Below, piece after piece: positions 34,243-43,533 of a DNA stretch of 64,000 nt; positions within the stretch are counted from its first letter, which is position 1, and the number at the start of each line of letters is the position of its first letter. A model generated the notes under the pieces. The model did not search any database. It saw nothing but the letters and a program-made list of their open reading frames with translations, and had not been told where the DNA came from. The stretch is taken from contig CP136063.1 of the NCBI GenBank assembly GCA_032622095.1, positions 25,792,987 through 25,856,986 of the forward strand, in the 5' to 3' direction. A program made the position numbers and the translations under genes. Origin of the DNA: Siphonodentalium dalli (Eukaryota > Mollusca > Scaphopoda > Gadilida > Siphonodentaliidae).

Positions 34243-34471
34243 GTTTACTTAATTTAGGCGACGGAGACAAAAGCCCAACAGAGCCCGACAGTAAACTAAT
34301 CCAAATAGACGGTGTGTCCACGCCGTGTATACTAATATTAATTATAGCAGAAACACATACTATATAAAGCAAAAATACTTGACTGATATACACAACCTGT
34401 CCTTTGGAAACTTTATTATTGAAAAAAGTCCATTTTGACGATTGTCGTTTTAATCTGAGGTTGTTATCCAT
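34205..34471 (-). CDS. Small two-helix membrane protein of Polinton
   Basis: 88 residues from ATG 34471; an upstream in-frame ATG at 34516 would overlap the integrase more. Two hydrophobic segments, VVYISQVFLLYIVCVSAIIN and IWISLLSGSVGLL, are followed by a SPSPKLS tail. It overlaps the integrase 3' end by 22 bp and the minor capsid 5' end by 38 bp, as in compact viral genomes. Similar small proteins with W-x-S-L-L-S-G-x-x-G-x-L-x-P-S-P recur in Polintons as I remember them; function unknown. Confidence 0.65.
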   Translation of the reverse strand: MDNNLRLKRQSSKWTFFNNKVSKGQVVYISQVFLLYIVCVSAIINISIHGVDTPSIWISLLSGSVGLLSPSPKLSKHGPGPVLDHFTV

Positions 34472-35568
34472 TCTCTTGGAATGTACGAATCGAAACTGGC
34501 TGGATAGCCGCTCCATCTAACTTTTATTTGATCGCCGTCTCGTTCTAATACACGTTCAATTTTCCATATAGTATCGGAATCAATCGTTACAGGTAATAAC
34601 TCGCTCTCGTAGAATGTACCCAATATTTCCTCTGAATTGAGATCAGCTATTTTATATCTATGTGGTTTAGAACCAGGTACCAAAGACGTAATCTTAAACA
34701 CTTCATAAGTATAATTGGCCAAAAAACCCTTTTCAAACTTATTTTTTAATTTTACCAAGCGAACGCTCTCTCCCACTTTAAATTTTGCTTTTGTAAGTGG
34801 TAATTTATAAGTCTTCGATTCATTTCTAGCTGCAAATGCTTGCGATGTCAAACACGAGACATCTTTCGGTGCCATTTTAATCGCTCTGTGTATCTTCGAA
34901 TTATAGGAATTCACCAATTTAGGCAAAACTGTTAAATAGCGCATAGATTTAGATTTGAAGAAATATTTATACATTTTAGACTTTAAAGAGCGTTGTACTC
35001 TCTCAACCAAAGCGGCTTTCGTGTCATAATTTCCCGTAGAATATAAATGTACACCATTCTTCTTCAGAAATTGCTTAACGTTAGCGTTGTAGAACTCGGT
35101 TCCGCGATCAACATGTATACCGTTCGGTCGTTTACGCTGTTTAAAAATCATTTCTAAAGCCTTCATTATGGAAACACCAGTCTTGTTCTTTAATGGTTTA
35201 ACAATTAAAAATCTTGAAAAGCAATCAATGCAAAACAACAGGTAGCAATAACCGTCATTTTGCTTGGATATATTTCGCACATCACTCAAATCCATCTGCC
35301 ATATATTATTTACAGAATAAGACTCTGTTCTTGACCTAGGAAATATTATTCGTTTCGGCCTGTGCAACGAGTACGAATTTTGTTTTTGTAACCAAAGTCG
35401 AACATTTTTTCTCGATATTTTTTTTTTTACTTCCTTATACAAATTATATTCAGATCCATAGGATGAGCGGTGAGATGGGTCATAATAAATCGATGATAAT
35501 ATATTATCAATTTGACGAGGAGTCTGATGTCCATTTAAAATGCTTCTGTTTTTTGCCTTTGGGGGCAT
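34450..35568 (-). CDS. INT: Retroviral-type integrase with C-terminal chromodomain (INT)
   Basis: 372 residues from ATG 35568; the open frame starts two codons earlier only at a TTG. The integrase core has Asp93 (WQMDLSD), Asp154 (HVDRGTEF) and Glu189 (ALVERVQR), a perfect D,D35E spacing. The C-terminal chromodomain is at about 332-368 (IWKIERVLER, VRWSGYP, SYIPREWI). It would process the TIR ends and insert the element into host DNA with 6-bp staggered cuts; the chromodomain may bias targeting to chromatin marks. It overlaps the upstream unknown gene by 62 bp. Intact catalytic triad. Confidence 0.93.
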   Translation of the reverse strand: MPPKAKNRSILNGHQTPRQIDNILSSIYYDPSHRSSYGSEYNLYKEVKKKISRKNVRLWLQKQNSYSLHRPKRIIFPRSRTESYSVNNIWQMDLSDVRNISKQNDGYCYLLFCIDCFSRFLIVKPLKNKTGVSIMKALEMIFKQRKRPNGIHVDRGTEFYNANVKQFLKKNGVHLYSTGNYDTKAALVERVQRSLKSKMYKYFFKSKSMRYLTVLPKLVNSYNSKIHRAIKMAPKDVSCLTSQAFAARNESKTYKLPLTKAKFKVGESVRLVKLKNKFEKGFLANYTYEVFKITSLVPGSKPHRYKIADLNSEEILGTFYESELLPVTIDSDTIWKIERVLERDGDQIKVRWSGYPASFDSYIPREWITTSD

Positions 35569-36130
35569 CTGCAAATATCAGATCTGCTTTACGATATTTA
35601 TTTCCTATGAAATGTGTTGGTATATTATTATCTCGTAATGATCGGGACAAACTATCCCAATTTCTAAGTGCACTGGGTTTCCTGACCTTGCTAGAAGGTA
35701 TTATATCATTTACCAAATCAGTTATGCTTCCGATTGGCTTGTCAGATAATGAAATCATTCCACTGTCGTTAATTTCAATTCCTGGCATTCTTTTTAAATG
35801 CGATAAAAATAACGAGCCTTTTTTCTGGTAAATTTTTGGCAAACTTTCAACCGCTAAATCTACTTGGTTAGGTTCAGGTAAAACGACGTCACCGGCGGGC
35901 TCTTTCGTGATTTTGACTGGAATCGGCGTTGTTTTTATAGAATTCTTAGCCATGTCATATTCAATAGACGTGGAATTAATTTTTCTTTTCTTAACTGACT
36001 CGGGCATATCTTTATCGTCTAATATTTGATGCATTTTTTGTCTCACATCCTCTGTTTTCAACGATTGAATAGACTGAGAATTTTGCCAGTTTGCAAAAGT
36101 CTTAAAAGGCACCAAAACCATTTTTTCCAT
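35507..36130 (-). CDS. Conserved Polinton protein of unknown function
   Basis: 207 residues from ATG 36130, two bases after the stop of the 105-residue protein. The N-terminus MEKMVLVPFKTFANW is followed by a charged region with KKRKINS. The C-terminal part ALRNWDSLSRSLRDNNIPTH, FIGNKYRKADL resembles a block that, as I recall it, recurs in other Polinton proteins (W-x-x-L-x-x-x-L-x-x-x-N-I-P-x-x-x-I-G-N). No enzyme motif is visible. Its position between packaging ATPase and integrase suggests a structural or assembly role; that is inference. Confidence 0.7.
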   Translation of the reverse strand: MEKMVLVPFKTFANWQNSQSIQSLKTEDVRQKMHQILDDKDMPESVKKRKINSTSIEYDMAKNSIKTTPIPVKITKEPAGDVVLPEPNQVDLAVESLPKIYQKKGSLFLSHLKRMPGIEINDSGMISLSDKPIGSITDLVNDIIPSSKVRKPSALRNWDSLSRSLRDNNIPTHFIGNKYRKADLIFADAPKGKKQKHFKWTSDSSSN

Positions 36131-36132
36131 AT

Positions 36133-36450
36133 TCAGAAAACTTTGCCTAAAATATCTCCTAAAACAGGAATTAAACTAGCAGCCAGTGCAGCCAAAAAAC
36201 CCCCGTGTTGTAATTTTTTTTTCCTGGTTTTAACAGGATTAGACTTCTTTGACAAATGACGAATAGAACTTTTAAATGGTCTTAAATTAGCTTTAATTTT
36301 AGACGAGATTGGTACATTTCCTTTAAGCAAATTATTACAACATTCAGATAGACTGTCTAATCTCGGTCTGTTTAATGCCATCACGTCTCCAGTGCGTAAC
36401 ATGTTTCTCAAATATTTTGCATTTTTTCTTAATTTCACGCTGGGGCCCAT
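36133..36450 (-). CDS. Small basic Polinton protein with hydrophobic C-terminus
   Basis: 105 residues from ATG 36450, overlapping the ATPase 3' end by 16 bp. It is basic overall (SKKSNPVKTRKKKLQ) and ends in a glycine-led hydrophobic helix GGFLAALAASLIPVLGDILG. A basic stretch plus G-G-F-L hydrophobic tail is common to small Polinton and adenovirus-like minor capsid peptides, which suggests an internal capsid or membrane-lytic role. I cannot confirm the function from sequence alone. Confidence 0.7.
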   Translation of the reverse strand: MGPSVKLRKNAKYLRNMLRTGDVMALNRPRLDSLSECCNNLLKGNVPISSKIKANLRPFKSSIRHLSKKSNPVKTRKKKLQHGGFLAALAASLIPVLGDILGKVF

Positions 36451-37031
36451 ATCGTAGGATTTTCAGTGAGGACGTCTGATCTCAATCGAAGGTTATCCGG
36501 ACAAGTTTGGTTGAAATCCACCAGTAAATGAGAATATGGATCTGTTGTACACAATTTATATGCTTTTGATAAATTATTAATACCGCATTGGGTAGATAAG
36601 AAATTTATCTGACCACAATCTCTAGGAGATTTGAATAAAATAAAATAATTCGCGTTTAACGATAATTTTCTACATTTTCTTTCAAAAAGATAATGAGTTA
36701 CGTATATAACACTACATCCTTCGTGATGTGATTTTCTAGCGAATATATCTGTTACATTATCGATCTCTTTGTCAATATGATCCATATCATCCAATATTAA
36801 TAAATCGCAATCGCACAACGATTCTGGAATTTCTTTTACTAATTCCACATTATCAGACACCTGTTGATCACAATTAGGAGTCACATAAGTTATTTTTTCC
36901 GGAACTGGGAACATTAATTTATCTTTATTTTCGATTAAACTATATATAAACGTAGATTTCCCACTAGCTGAAGGGCCATTTATTATGGCCCTAAATATAT
37001 CCTGAAAACATACGTAATGGTACGTTTTCAT
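36435..37031 (-). CDS. ATP: DNA-packaging ATPase (FtsK/HerA, A32-like)
   Basis: 198 residues from ATG 37031. Walker A GPSASGKST at about 19-27, Walker B DLLILDD at about 76-82, then a VIYVTHYLF sensor-like strand (about 109-117). Size and motifs match the packaging ATPases of Polintons, virophages and poxvirus A32, which pump the genome into the preformed capsid. It is the first gene of the morphogenesis cluster, with close or overlapping downstream genes. Confidence 0.92.
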   Translation of the reverse strand: MKTYHYVCFQDIFRAIINGPSASGKSTFIYSLIENKDKLMFPVPEKITYVTPNCDQQVSDNVELVKEIPESLCDCDLLILDDMDHIDKEIDNVTDIFARKSHHEGCSVIYVTHYLFERKCRKLSLNANYFILFKSPRDCGQINFLSTQCGINNLSKAYKLCTTDPYSHLLVDFNQTCPDNLRLRSDVLTENPTIWAPA

Positions 37032-37944
37032 TGTTACGGTTTTGTCAAACGCTTTTTAATTCAGTAAAACACAATTTTTTCCCACACACTGGATGTCGGC
37101 AAAATTGACAGAGAGATTCTGATGTATACATAACAGTGGGTAGCCATATATAATCACACGCTTTGTCGACTCGATGCTATCGCGTTACAAAACGGCTTGG
37201 CAGTTTAATGTCGCGAAACACCTATTGAATTCAAATTTTACTACCTGTTGTCGACCACCGCCCATAAAGATATATTGTCGACCCATTACAAACTGTTACC
37301 TCTGTTTAATATGGCGGAACCAATCTAAAGCCAGCTGAAATAAAAATTTTACCACATGGGGGCGCGGAAGGGCGTTGATATATCGTGTAAATTTAAGTTT
37401 GCGGTAACAAAAAAGGATTTTATCGTGTTGAACAGATAGTTCAACTATATATATATTGGTAGAGGACATGAATAGTGTTCGGGAACGATTGATCAGCGCG
37501 ATAGAGTTGGACACAACACCATCATGGATTAGACGGCCTGCTATGATCAATTTGTTGACAATAGTTTCGACAAAACATTAGATGATGATCAATTCCATGA
37601 CGTTCCTGTGTAACATTGTTACGACCTCATTAAAAGGGAATGGAGGCCCTCATGTTTTATTTTCAGCATGTTTTTTTTTATCTAGTGTTGGCATTGTGAA
37701 TTCAAGGTGGGGAATTATTTGCTACATGTGTTTTCTTAATAATCAGGTAAGTGTAATTTCTATACGTAAACAAAACTGTTACAGCAGTAGTAAGAATGAT
37801 GCATTGCTTGATACATACAGATAATTGAAGCACTCAACATTTTATAGATCTGCGCAAATTTAGTTCATAGGCACGGAACAGGGATGATATATTGGTTAAG
37901 TATGTGGCAAATCTCATGTTTAACTATTAGTTCAACCACAATAT
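37032..37944. other. Polinton intergenic region between ATPase and polymerase
   Basis: About 0.9 kb with no recognisable conserved gene. A plus frame at 37582-37824 contains a strong donor-like CAGGTAAGTG at about 37744-37753, but no clear partner exon. TATATATATAT near 37447 and the upstream position relative to the leftward structural genes make it a candidate promoter region. Confidence 0.5.
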
Positions 37945-40900
37945 TCACACATATTTCTCGAAATAGTTCCCTTCGTCAACAGGTCTTGTTCCATCTGTAA
38001 TAATTGAAGGTGATTCTGGTAATAATAAATCTTTTATGCTTTCCCAATCTTCATCTAGCGATGATAAATAAGCAAATGGTTCTGTGGCATAATCTTTGAT
38101 TATTCTGCGTTTATCTCCTGCTAATCTCATCGTTTTAGTCATGCGTTTTGAGTATATATGAAAATCTTTCGTCCTAACAAATTCATTGGGAAAATCAGCG
38201 TGTAGACTGTTTTCCTCGCCTTTAATCAGTTTAATCATGTTGTCGAAATCGATATTGGAGTTAATCCATTTAGCAGCATTAAAACCTTTGACCTTTATAA
38301 CTTTACGACCAGATTCGGCGACTTCATAAGAGTACGATTTTGATGCAGTGGCGCAAAACTTTTTTATTGTTAATTCACCTTGACATAAATCATTTTGTAG
38401 TTCTCCCAACATACAACCGTCGGGAAGATTAGGTCCAGTGTGAATCCATATACACGAGTCAGTGTCCATATAAATCGCACGATCGCCTATCGTTTCTAGA
38501 TGTTGGAGCATTGTTAATCTGGCATATGCCGTTATAAATGAAGCTAAAATTACATTATTATTTCTATTTTGGTTTTGCGATAATTGTTTATACGTGACAT
38601 ACATAATTTCTCCTTCATCAAATAATTTAATACTTTCAATTCTGATTTCTTTGTTGGCCCATAACTTAAAATATTCCTCCGTATCTATACAAATTTTGGT
38701 CGATGACATTTCGTTTCTCATGGCTAATCGACCGAATAAAGAGTTCATAATCAATTTCGCCATCATTCTCATCGTTGGATTTTCATTCATTTCATGTTTC
38801 TCTAGTTTTTTGCCAAATTTATTACCGTATTCCTCACAAAATTGCTGTTTTTGTTCCATAGTTTGAATATTTTGCGGGAACGGACTGGCATATGTTTTGA
38901 GACGATGGAAATATAATATAAACGGTTTAAAAATACCGCCAATTTTCTCATCGTTTTCCGGGTAATGCCATACTTGATATATATGAATAACTTTGTAACC
39001 ACGCGCGATGGCATATTCTATTTCAGGAGTGCACCACACGCCATAAATTCGTCTCTGATTTTCATCGTGTTCGCATTGTTTTTGATTGTTGTCTACCATG
39101 CATTTATTACATAGACCGAAAACTAATTTTCCGCTTTTAAGTTTTATTGGTAATACTGGATATATTAAATTGTTTGGGGGTAATATCTGACATTCAATTA
39201 AACCAAAATAGTTTTCGATATCTTTCAAATCAGGATTTTTTATTACGGTGGGGTGTCCTATAGGAAATTTTTTAGTAAGCATCATGGCGGGGTACAATGA
39301 ATTCACGTCTGAAAATCTTATACTAGCATTAGGATATCCGCACACTGACCCATCTTGGTTTTTTTTAGCTAAATATTTGAAAACTTCGCACCTGCCTCCG
39401 AATAACGATTTGCGAGGGTCCAATGTGCCAGAAACCATGGCATTTTGAATAAATGTTTTGAATTCTAAATCAGTTTGTAATTTTTTTTCGTATTCGCATT
39501 CCCAGATAGTTATCAGCGGAATATATTGTTTTATTTCTTCTTCTCGTTCTATCGTTTTCTGATATATATCGTTGTACGATCGTTTCTGTAAAGGATGAAT
39601 TGCATTTCTATCTGATTGTTTTATACACGTATGACAATGATATTCGCACCCGTAAAATTCGAGTCCTATTCCATTTATGCGATCATATCCATCTAGTCTA
39701 TATTTGTTAAAAAGAACATATTCTTGGTTTGAATTTCCTAGATATTGACATTGAAAACCCGTAGACTCGATATAATGAGCTATCCATAATAGCGATTTGG
39801 TTGAATTAGCTTGTAATGGCTGCGAATTTAATGCTATACTATTTTCTGGCATAAACATTTTCCTAAAAATTCGAAAAGATATAGACGGTAGGGTGATTCC
39901 CTCACTGAACGGATCCGTGTTACACGTTGTCATAAATATATCTCTGAATTTAGAGCAACATATATGAAGCACCTTACAGTCAATCATGCAATATTTCAAT
40001 GCTTCTATTTGAAAATGGAAATTTTGTTTTTTGTTTTTTTTATACCATTCATTAAAGATCAAAATACGTTCGGTACTCATTTGTTCTAAATTATAATAAT
40101 GCATCTCTGGCCAATCACCTATATATTGTAAATTGTCTTTATTTCCAAATCCGTGTGGAAAAAACGATTTTGACGCGTTTTCTCCACAACCAAAACATTT
40201 GGCAGCTTTGTCTAAACTCACCGAAAAAAATAAATAAGAATCTAAAAACTTCAAATTTCCTAATTGAATTGATAATATTTTGTTTCCTCTTTGAATTATT
40301 TTTAATTTTTTTAGATCTATATAATTGTTGACTAAATAGTCTAGTATGAAGTGATCATCATATCTGCTCGCGTTATGCGCTATACATATAGTAGGCTTCA
40401 TTCCTTTGTTGTGAACATTTAAAATTTTCTGAACAAATTGATCTATACAGTCTACTCCAAAATTATAATATTTTGTACGATCACATTGCAAACATGTCTT
40501 AAAAGAAAAATCAGATATATTGATACAGGATTGACAAACAATATGTGCACAAACAAGATATGGTATATGTCTATTATTTTCGTCGCAATATGTTTCGATA
40601 TCATAGAATATATAATTAGTATTTTTATAAACTTTTTTTGATTCTAACGCTGTAATAAAGCATTTATGTTGATTTTCTTCATTATAAAATGAGCAACAAT
40701 TTCTACAGTATCTATGGTAACATCTATGGTTTTGTTTTTTTCCGTATGTACGCATACATACATCACATTTAATATACTTATTGCAGACGTTGTTCCGATT
40801 ATGATTTTCGAAACATTTTTGTGATTTGCATACAATATCACACGTATCACATTTAACAGCTGTAAATGGATCAAAATTGCAAGGTAATTCTCCATTACAG

Positions 40901-41838
40901 AATTTACATATTTTGGTACATGTATGTGATTTCACATACATTTTACCACATAGTGGACATGTATTTTTGTGCTTTAAACATTTCAATCCATCTGCATTTT
41001 TCATTAACCAATAATGTTTGTTATGGTATATAATATAAATAATAGCTGTAGCTGTAGTTTCTCCTCTCCATATTATTCTATCACAATTGTCTTTGACGAT
41101 TATACACATTTCGTTTTGTAAAAAACATTGTATTTTTTGAACATCAGATAGGTCGCAGGGTGACGATATATCGATTTCAGCTTCATGAGATAGTTGTATA
41201 GCTTGTTTGATTATATAGTTGGAATTATATTTTCTGCGTGTGTTGGAAAAATTTCTAACATTTTTCATATATAATTCATCATTTTTGTTGCCTGGTATTT
41301 TAATCATTTCTCTCGCCATAACGATGCACATAGGTAGACATAAATTATCTGTACACTGTCCTGAACATTCTGGCATTGTGATAATTTGATTCGACGATGT
41401 AAGCTTCTGATTCAACGATAAAATTCGACCAGAACCCATAGGAATATATGCTATCGTTATATCCATAATAATAGTTCCGTCAATACGGAATTCTTGTTTG
41501 CTGTGTTGAATTGATTCAATTTTATTAATAATATCTTTGCCTTTGATAGTATCTTTTTGAAAATCCACCCATAAATCTAGGTCTAATGTTGGATGGCTCA
41601 AAGTTAATCTAACATATCTCTCTCCCCATTCATCTAAATCAGACGCTGGTGCAACATGGTTCAGTATATCGTCAAATAATTGTTCTATATCTTGTGATTC
41701 GAATATATGTGGTATATTGAGAAATTTTAAACTATAAACTTTGTTAGTGACTTTGAACTTTTTGGAACGAATTTCTCTCGTTTTTGTGATCTCATAAAAC
41801 GGTCCCGGCTGTATATTTAAGGCATCTTCCGTAGCCAT
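37945..41838 (-). CDS. POLB: Protein-primed family B DNA polymerase (POLB)
   Basis: 1297 residues from ATG 41838. The N-terminal region has the DNLCLPMCIVMAR block (about 164-176). A Cys/His-rich set of zinc-finger-like motifs spans about 287-393 (CPLCGK, CKFCNG, CDTCD, CDVCM, CRNCC). The 3'-5' exonuclease has ExoI FYDIET (411-416), ExoII IAHNASRYDDHF (486-497) and ExoIII YCMID (616-620). Polymerase motifs are A DVNSLYP (844-850), B KLIMNSLFG (1028-1036), C YMDTDS (1123-1128) and KVKGF (1182-1186). All catalytic acidic residues are present, so it appears functional. It replicates the element using a terminal-protein primer, as inferred from family. A likely 5' UTR intron lies just upstream. 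Confidence 0.97.
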   Translation of the reverse strand: MATEDALNIQPGPFYEITKTREIRSKKFKVTNKVYSLKFLNIPHIFESQDIEQLFDDILNHVAPASDLDEWGERYVRLTLSHPTLDLDLWVDFQKDTIKGKDIINKIESIQHSKQEFRIDGTIIMDITIAYIPMGSGRILSLNQKLTSSNQIITMPECSGQCTDNLCLPMCIVMAREMIKIPGNKNDELYMKNVRNFSNTRRKYNSNYIIKQAIQLSHEAEIDISSPCDLSDVQKIQCFLQNEMCIIVKDNCDRIIWRGETTATAIIYIIYHNKHYWLMKNADGLKCLKHKNTCPLCGKMYVKSHTCTKICKFCNGELPCNFDPFTAVKCDTCDIVCKSQKCFENHNRNNVCNKYIKCDVCMRTYGKKQNHRCYHRYCRNCCSFYNEENQHKCFITALESKKVYKNTNYIFYDIETYCDENNRHIPYLVCAHIVCQSCINISDFSFKTCLQCDRTKYYNFGVDCIDQFVQKILNVHNKGMKPTICIAHNASRYDDHFILDYLVNNYIDLKKLKIIQRGNKILSIQLGNLKFLDSYLFFSVSLDKAAKCFGCGENASKSFFPHGFGNKDNLQYIGDWPEMHYYNLEQMSTERILIFNEWYKKNKKQNFHFQIEALKYCMIDCKVLHICCSKFRDIFMTTCNTDPFSEGITLPSISFRIFRKMFMPENSIALNSQPLQANSTKSLLWIAHYIESTGFQCQYLGNSNQEYVLFNKYRLDGYDRINGIGLEFYGCEYHCHTCIKQSDRNAIHPLQKRSYNDIYQKTIEREEEIKQYIPLITIWECEYEKKLQTDLEFKTFIQNAMVSGTLDPRKSLFGGRCEVFKYLAKKNQDGSVCGYPNASIRFSDVNSLYPAMMLTKKFPIGHPTVIKNPDLKDIENYFGLIECQILPPNNLIYPVLPIKLKSGKLVFGLCNKCMVDNNQKQCEHDENQRRIYGVWCTPEIEYAIARGYKVIHIYQVWHYPENDEKIGGIFKPFILYFHRLKTYASPFPQNIQTMEQKQQFCEEYGNKFGKKLEKHEMNENPTMRMMAKLIMNSLFGRLAMRNEMSSTKICIDTEEYFKLWANKEIRIESIKLFDEGEIMYVTYKQLSQNQNRNNNVILASFITAYARLTMLQHLETIGDRAIYMDTDSCIWIHTGPNLPDGCMLGELQNDLCQGELTIKKFCATASKSYSYEVAESGRKVIKVKGFNAAKWINSNIDFDNMIKLIKGEENSLHADFPNEFVRTKDFHIYSKRMTKTMRLAGDKRRIIKDYATEPFAYLSSLDEDWESIKDLLLPESPSIITDGTRPVDEGNYFEKYV

Positions 41839-41858
41839 TATTGCGACAATATGGAAAT

Positions 41859-42165
41859 CTGAAAGGCAAATTTATGGGACTTTGATTTAGGTTATGATTA
41901 GGGATAAATTAGAGAGCTTTGATGATATAGATGAAACAGTATATAAAAAATGCTTTTGAATGCATTTTCCCGAAAGATTCGGTTAATATGAATATGTTCA
42001 AAGACGTGAATGGCGCTAACTTCAACAATTTTTTATAAAAATGAGTTACCAGGATTTTTATCTGATGATTACTTGGATTATATATCGTTTGTAATTTGCC
42101 AGTTTGCGATTAAATGCTGATTATAAGACGAAAATAAAAATAAAAAAATTAAAAAAAAGACTTAC
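41859..42165 (-). other. Candidate 5' UTR intron of POLB
   Basis: On the minus strand AAAAG/GTAAGT at 42166/42165 and TGCCTTTCAG/ATTTCC at 41859/41858 form a consensus GT-AG pair spanning 307 bp, ending 20 bp upstream of the POLB ATG. No ATG-led frame crosses it into POLB, so it would be non-coding leader splicing. Not proven without transcript data. Confidence 0.5.
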
Positions 42166-42626
42166 CTTTTAAATCTGTAATTCTTTAAAGCGTGCACCTT
42201 AATAAATGCTTTAATTCTATTCAGCTTATATAGAGATAGAGTTGGCGCCATTAATACTATCTAGTTCTATTTTAGGTAATTTAAACATTAAATTTGTCAG
42301 ATATTAATGTGTTCAAGTTTTTTGTAACGTTGATGAAATACTCAGGTGTTGTTTATATGAAACTATGTTGTTTTTAAAAACATATCTATAATCATTTCAT
42401 TGAAATGGTTATTGGTAACTATGTAAGATATTCTGTTAATATCTTTTATGATAATGATTAATGACATTTTTTTTTTATTGCTTTCTTGACATGACATCTT
42501 GATGTCATATATAAATTATGTGGTATTTAACTGGATAAATTAATTGCTTTTCGTTTACTTTATAAGAGTTTGTTGGAGTTTGGGCGTCTTTTGCTTACAA
42601 TTTTTTCGAAATTTAAACTAGGAATT
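42166..42626. promoter_or_regulatory. Divergent promoter region between POLB and the rightward gene
   Basis: Extremely A+T-rich DNA between leftward POLB and the rightward spliced gene. TATATAAATT near 42508 and TTTATAAGAG near 42559 are TATA-like for the plus strand; CTTATATAG near 42226 could serve the minus strand. Assignments are by position only. Confidence 0.35.
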
Positions 42627-43351
42627 ATGGAACCTTATTATTTTGCATTTTCACAAATTATAAGAATTATTCATTTTTTGAATGTTGTTCGCGTTGAATA
42701 TGAGTTTAAACAGCAGCGGTTGCAATATTATAGGCGAGAATTTGTAGACGCTTGGGTACGCTACTGTGACGGGGATTTGACTGCGGACACCATTTTGGAT
42801 AGAATTTATGATTTAATAATAGGTAAGTTATTATTTAATTGATTTCCATTATTTTTGATACATGCTTTGTTTTCACAGATATTTTTTTTTTATCGTGTGA
42901 AATTATAGGTTTTGATGTATTATTGCATTTTAAAGTATATTTATATCGAATTAGTTTTGATAAAAATAAATTAGGAGCTTTACGATAAATATTTTATATT
43001 TAAATATAGATTAATTACTATTGTTTAAAGATATATATATTTTTTTCAGTTGAATGTTCTTGTCTATCCGATTTAAGGATGAAAACCTTTCGTCTTTCTT
43101 GCCTACTGATTCAGAAGGCTGCTGGGTGGATTTCATTGTCTGACCCATTAATACCTGATGGGACTTTAGTGAACAATGAAAGACATTCAGCAGTAATGCG
43201 AATGGAGAATAATATATGGCCTGCGGTTAATAGGATCAGAAGACGGTACAGACCATACAACGTACACCATAGGCGACGAAACTCATCATCTACGGATGAG
43301 CAGACATCAACTGACGATATTAGACCGAGCAATTCACCCGTAGAGGAATAA
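42627..43351 (+). CDS. Two-exon Polinton gene of unknown function
   Basis: Exon 1 42627-42822 and exon 2 43050-43351, joined across a 227-bp intron with donor ATAG/GTAAGT and acceptor TTTTTTCAG/TTGAATG. Phase 1 is preserved, and the downstream frame is open to the TAA at 43349. The spliced product is 165 residues starting MEPYYFAFSQ. Exon 1 has aromatic/charged helices (VRVEYEFKQQRLQYYRREF). Exon 2 has a Leu/Cys-rich part, then RIRRRYRPYNVHHRRR, and a Ser/Thr/Asp-rich acidic tail. A basic then acidic tail suggests nucleic-acid or partner binding. It is transcribed opposite to all other large genes. I do not recognise a family. Confidence 0.6.
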
Positions 43352-43533
43352 TGTATTTATATATTTTATTGTTATGTTTGTTATCATTATTAATCATTAA
43401 AGGAACTAAAGTGTTGGGTTCCACATTTCGATTTCTACGAGACTCTGTAATATCGAGTTTTATGAGATCGAATCGTGTTTCCTACAAATCTACAAGAAAT
43501 GAGAAGAAAAGTTCCGCCGGAGTTATTCACTAG
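43351..43533 (+). CDS. Short signal-anchor ORF overlapping the right TIR
   Basis: 60 residues; the ATG overlaps the upstream gene stop as TAATG, an arrangement that permits termination-reinitiation. The N-terminus YLYILLLCLLSLLIIKG is a strong membrane anchor; the rest is basic (RSNRVSYKSTRNEKKSS). Codons from about 43394 onward lie in the TIR. The left TIR carries a 50-bp difference that would alter the last residues, so only the right copy has this form. Confidence 0.45.
   Translation: MYLYILLLCLLSLLIIKGTKVLGSTFRFLRDSVISSFMRSNRVSYKSTRNEKKSSAGVIH

Noticed and set aside
37582-37824. 80-residue plus-strand ORF with a CAGGTAAGTG donor-like end inside the Polinton
   Set aside because: No matching acceptor and exon before the polymerase, no conserved motif, and opposite to its neighbours. 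Kept only as a note in the intergenic entry.
38594-41014. Small ORFs on both strands inside the polymerase gene
   Set aside because: Shadows of the 1297-residue POLB frame.
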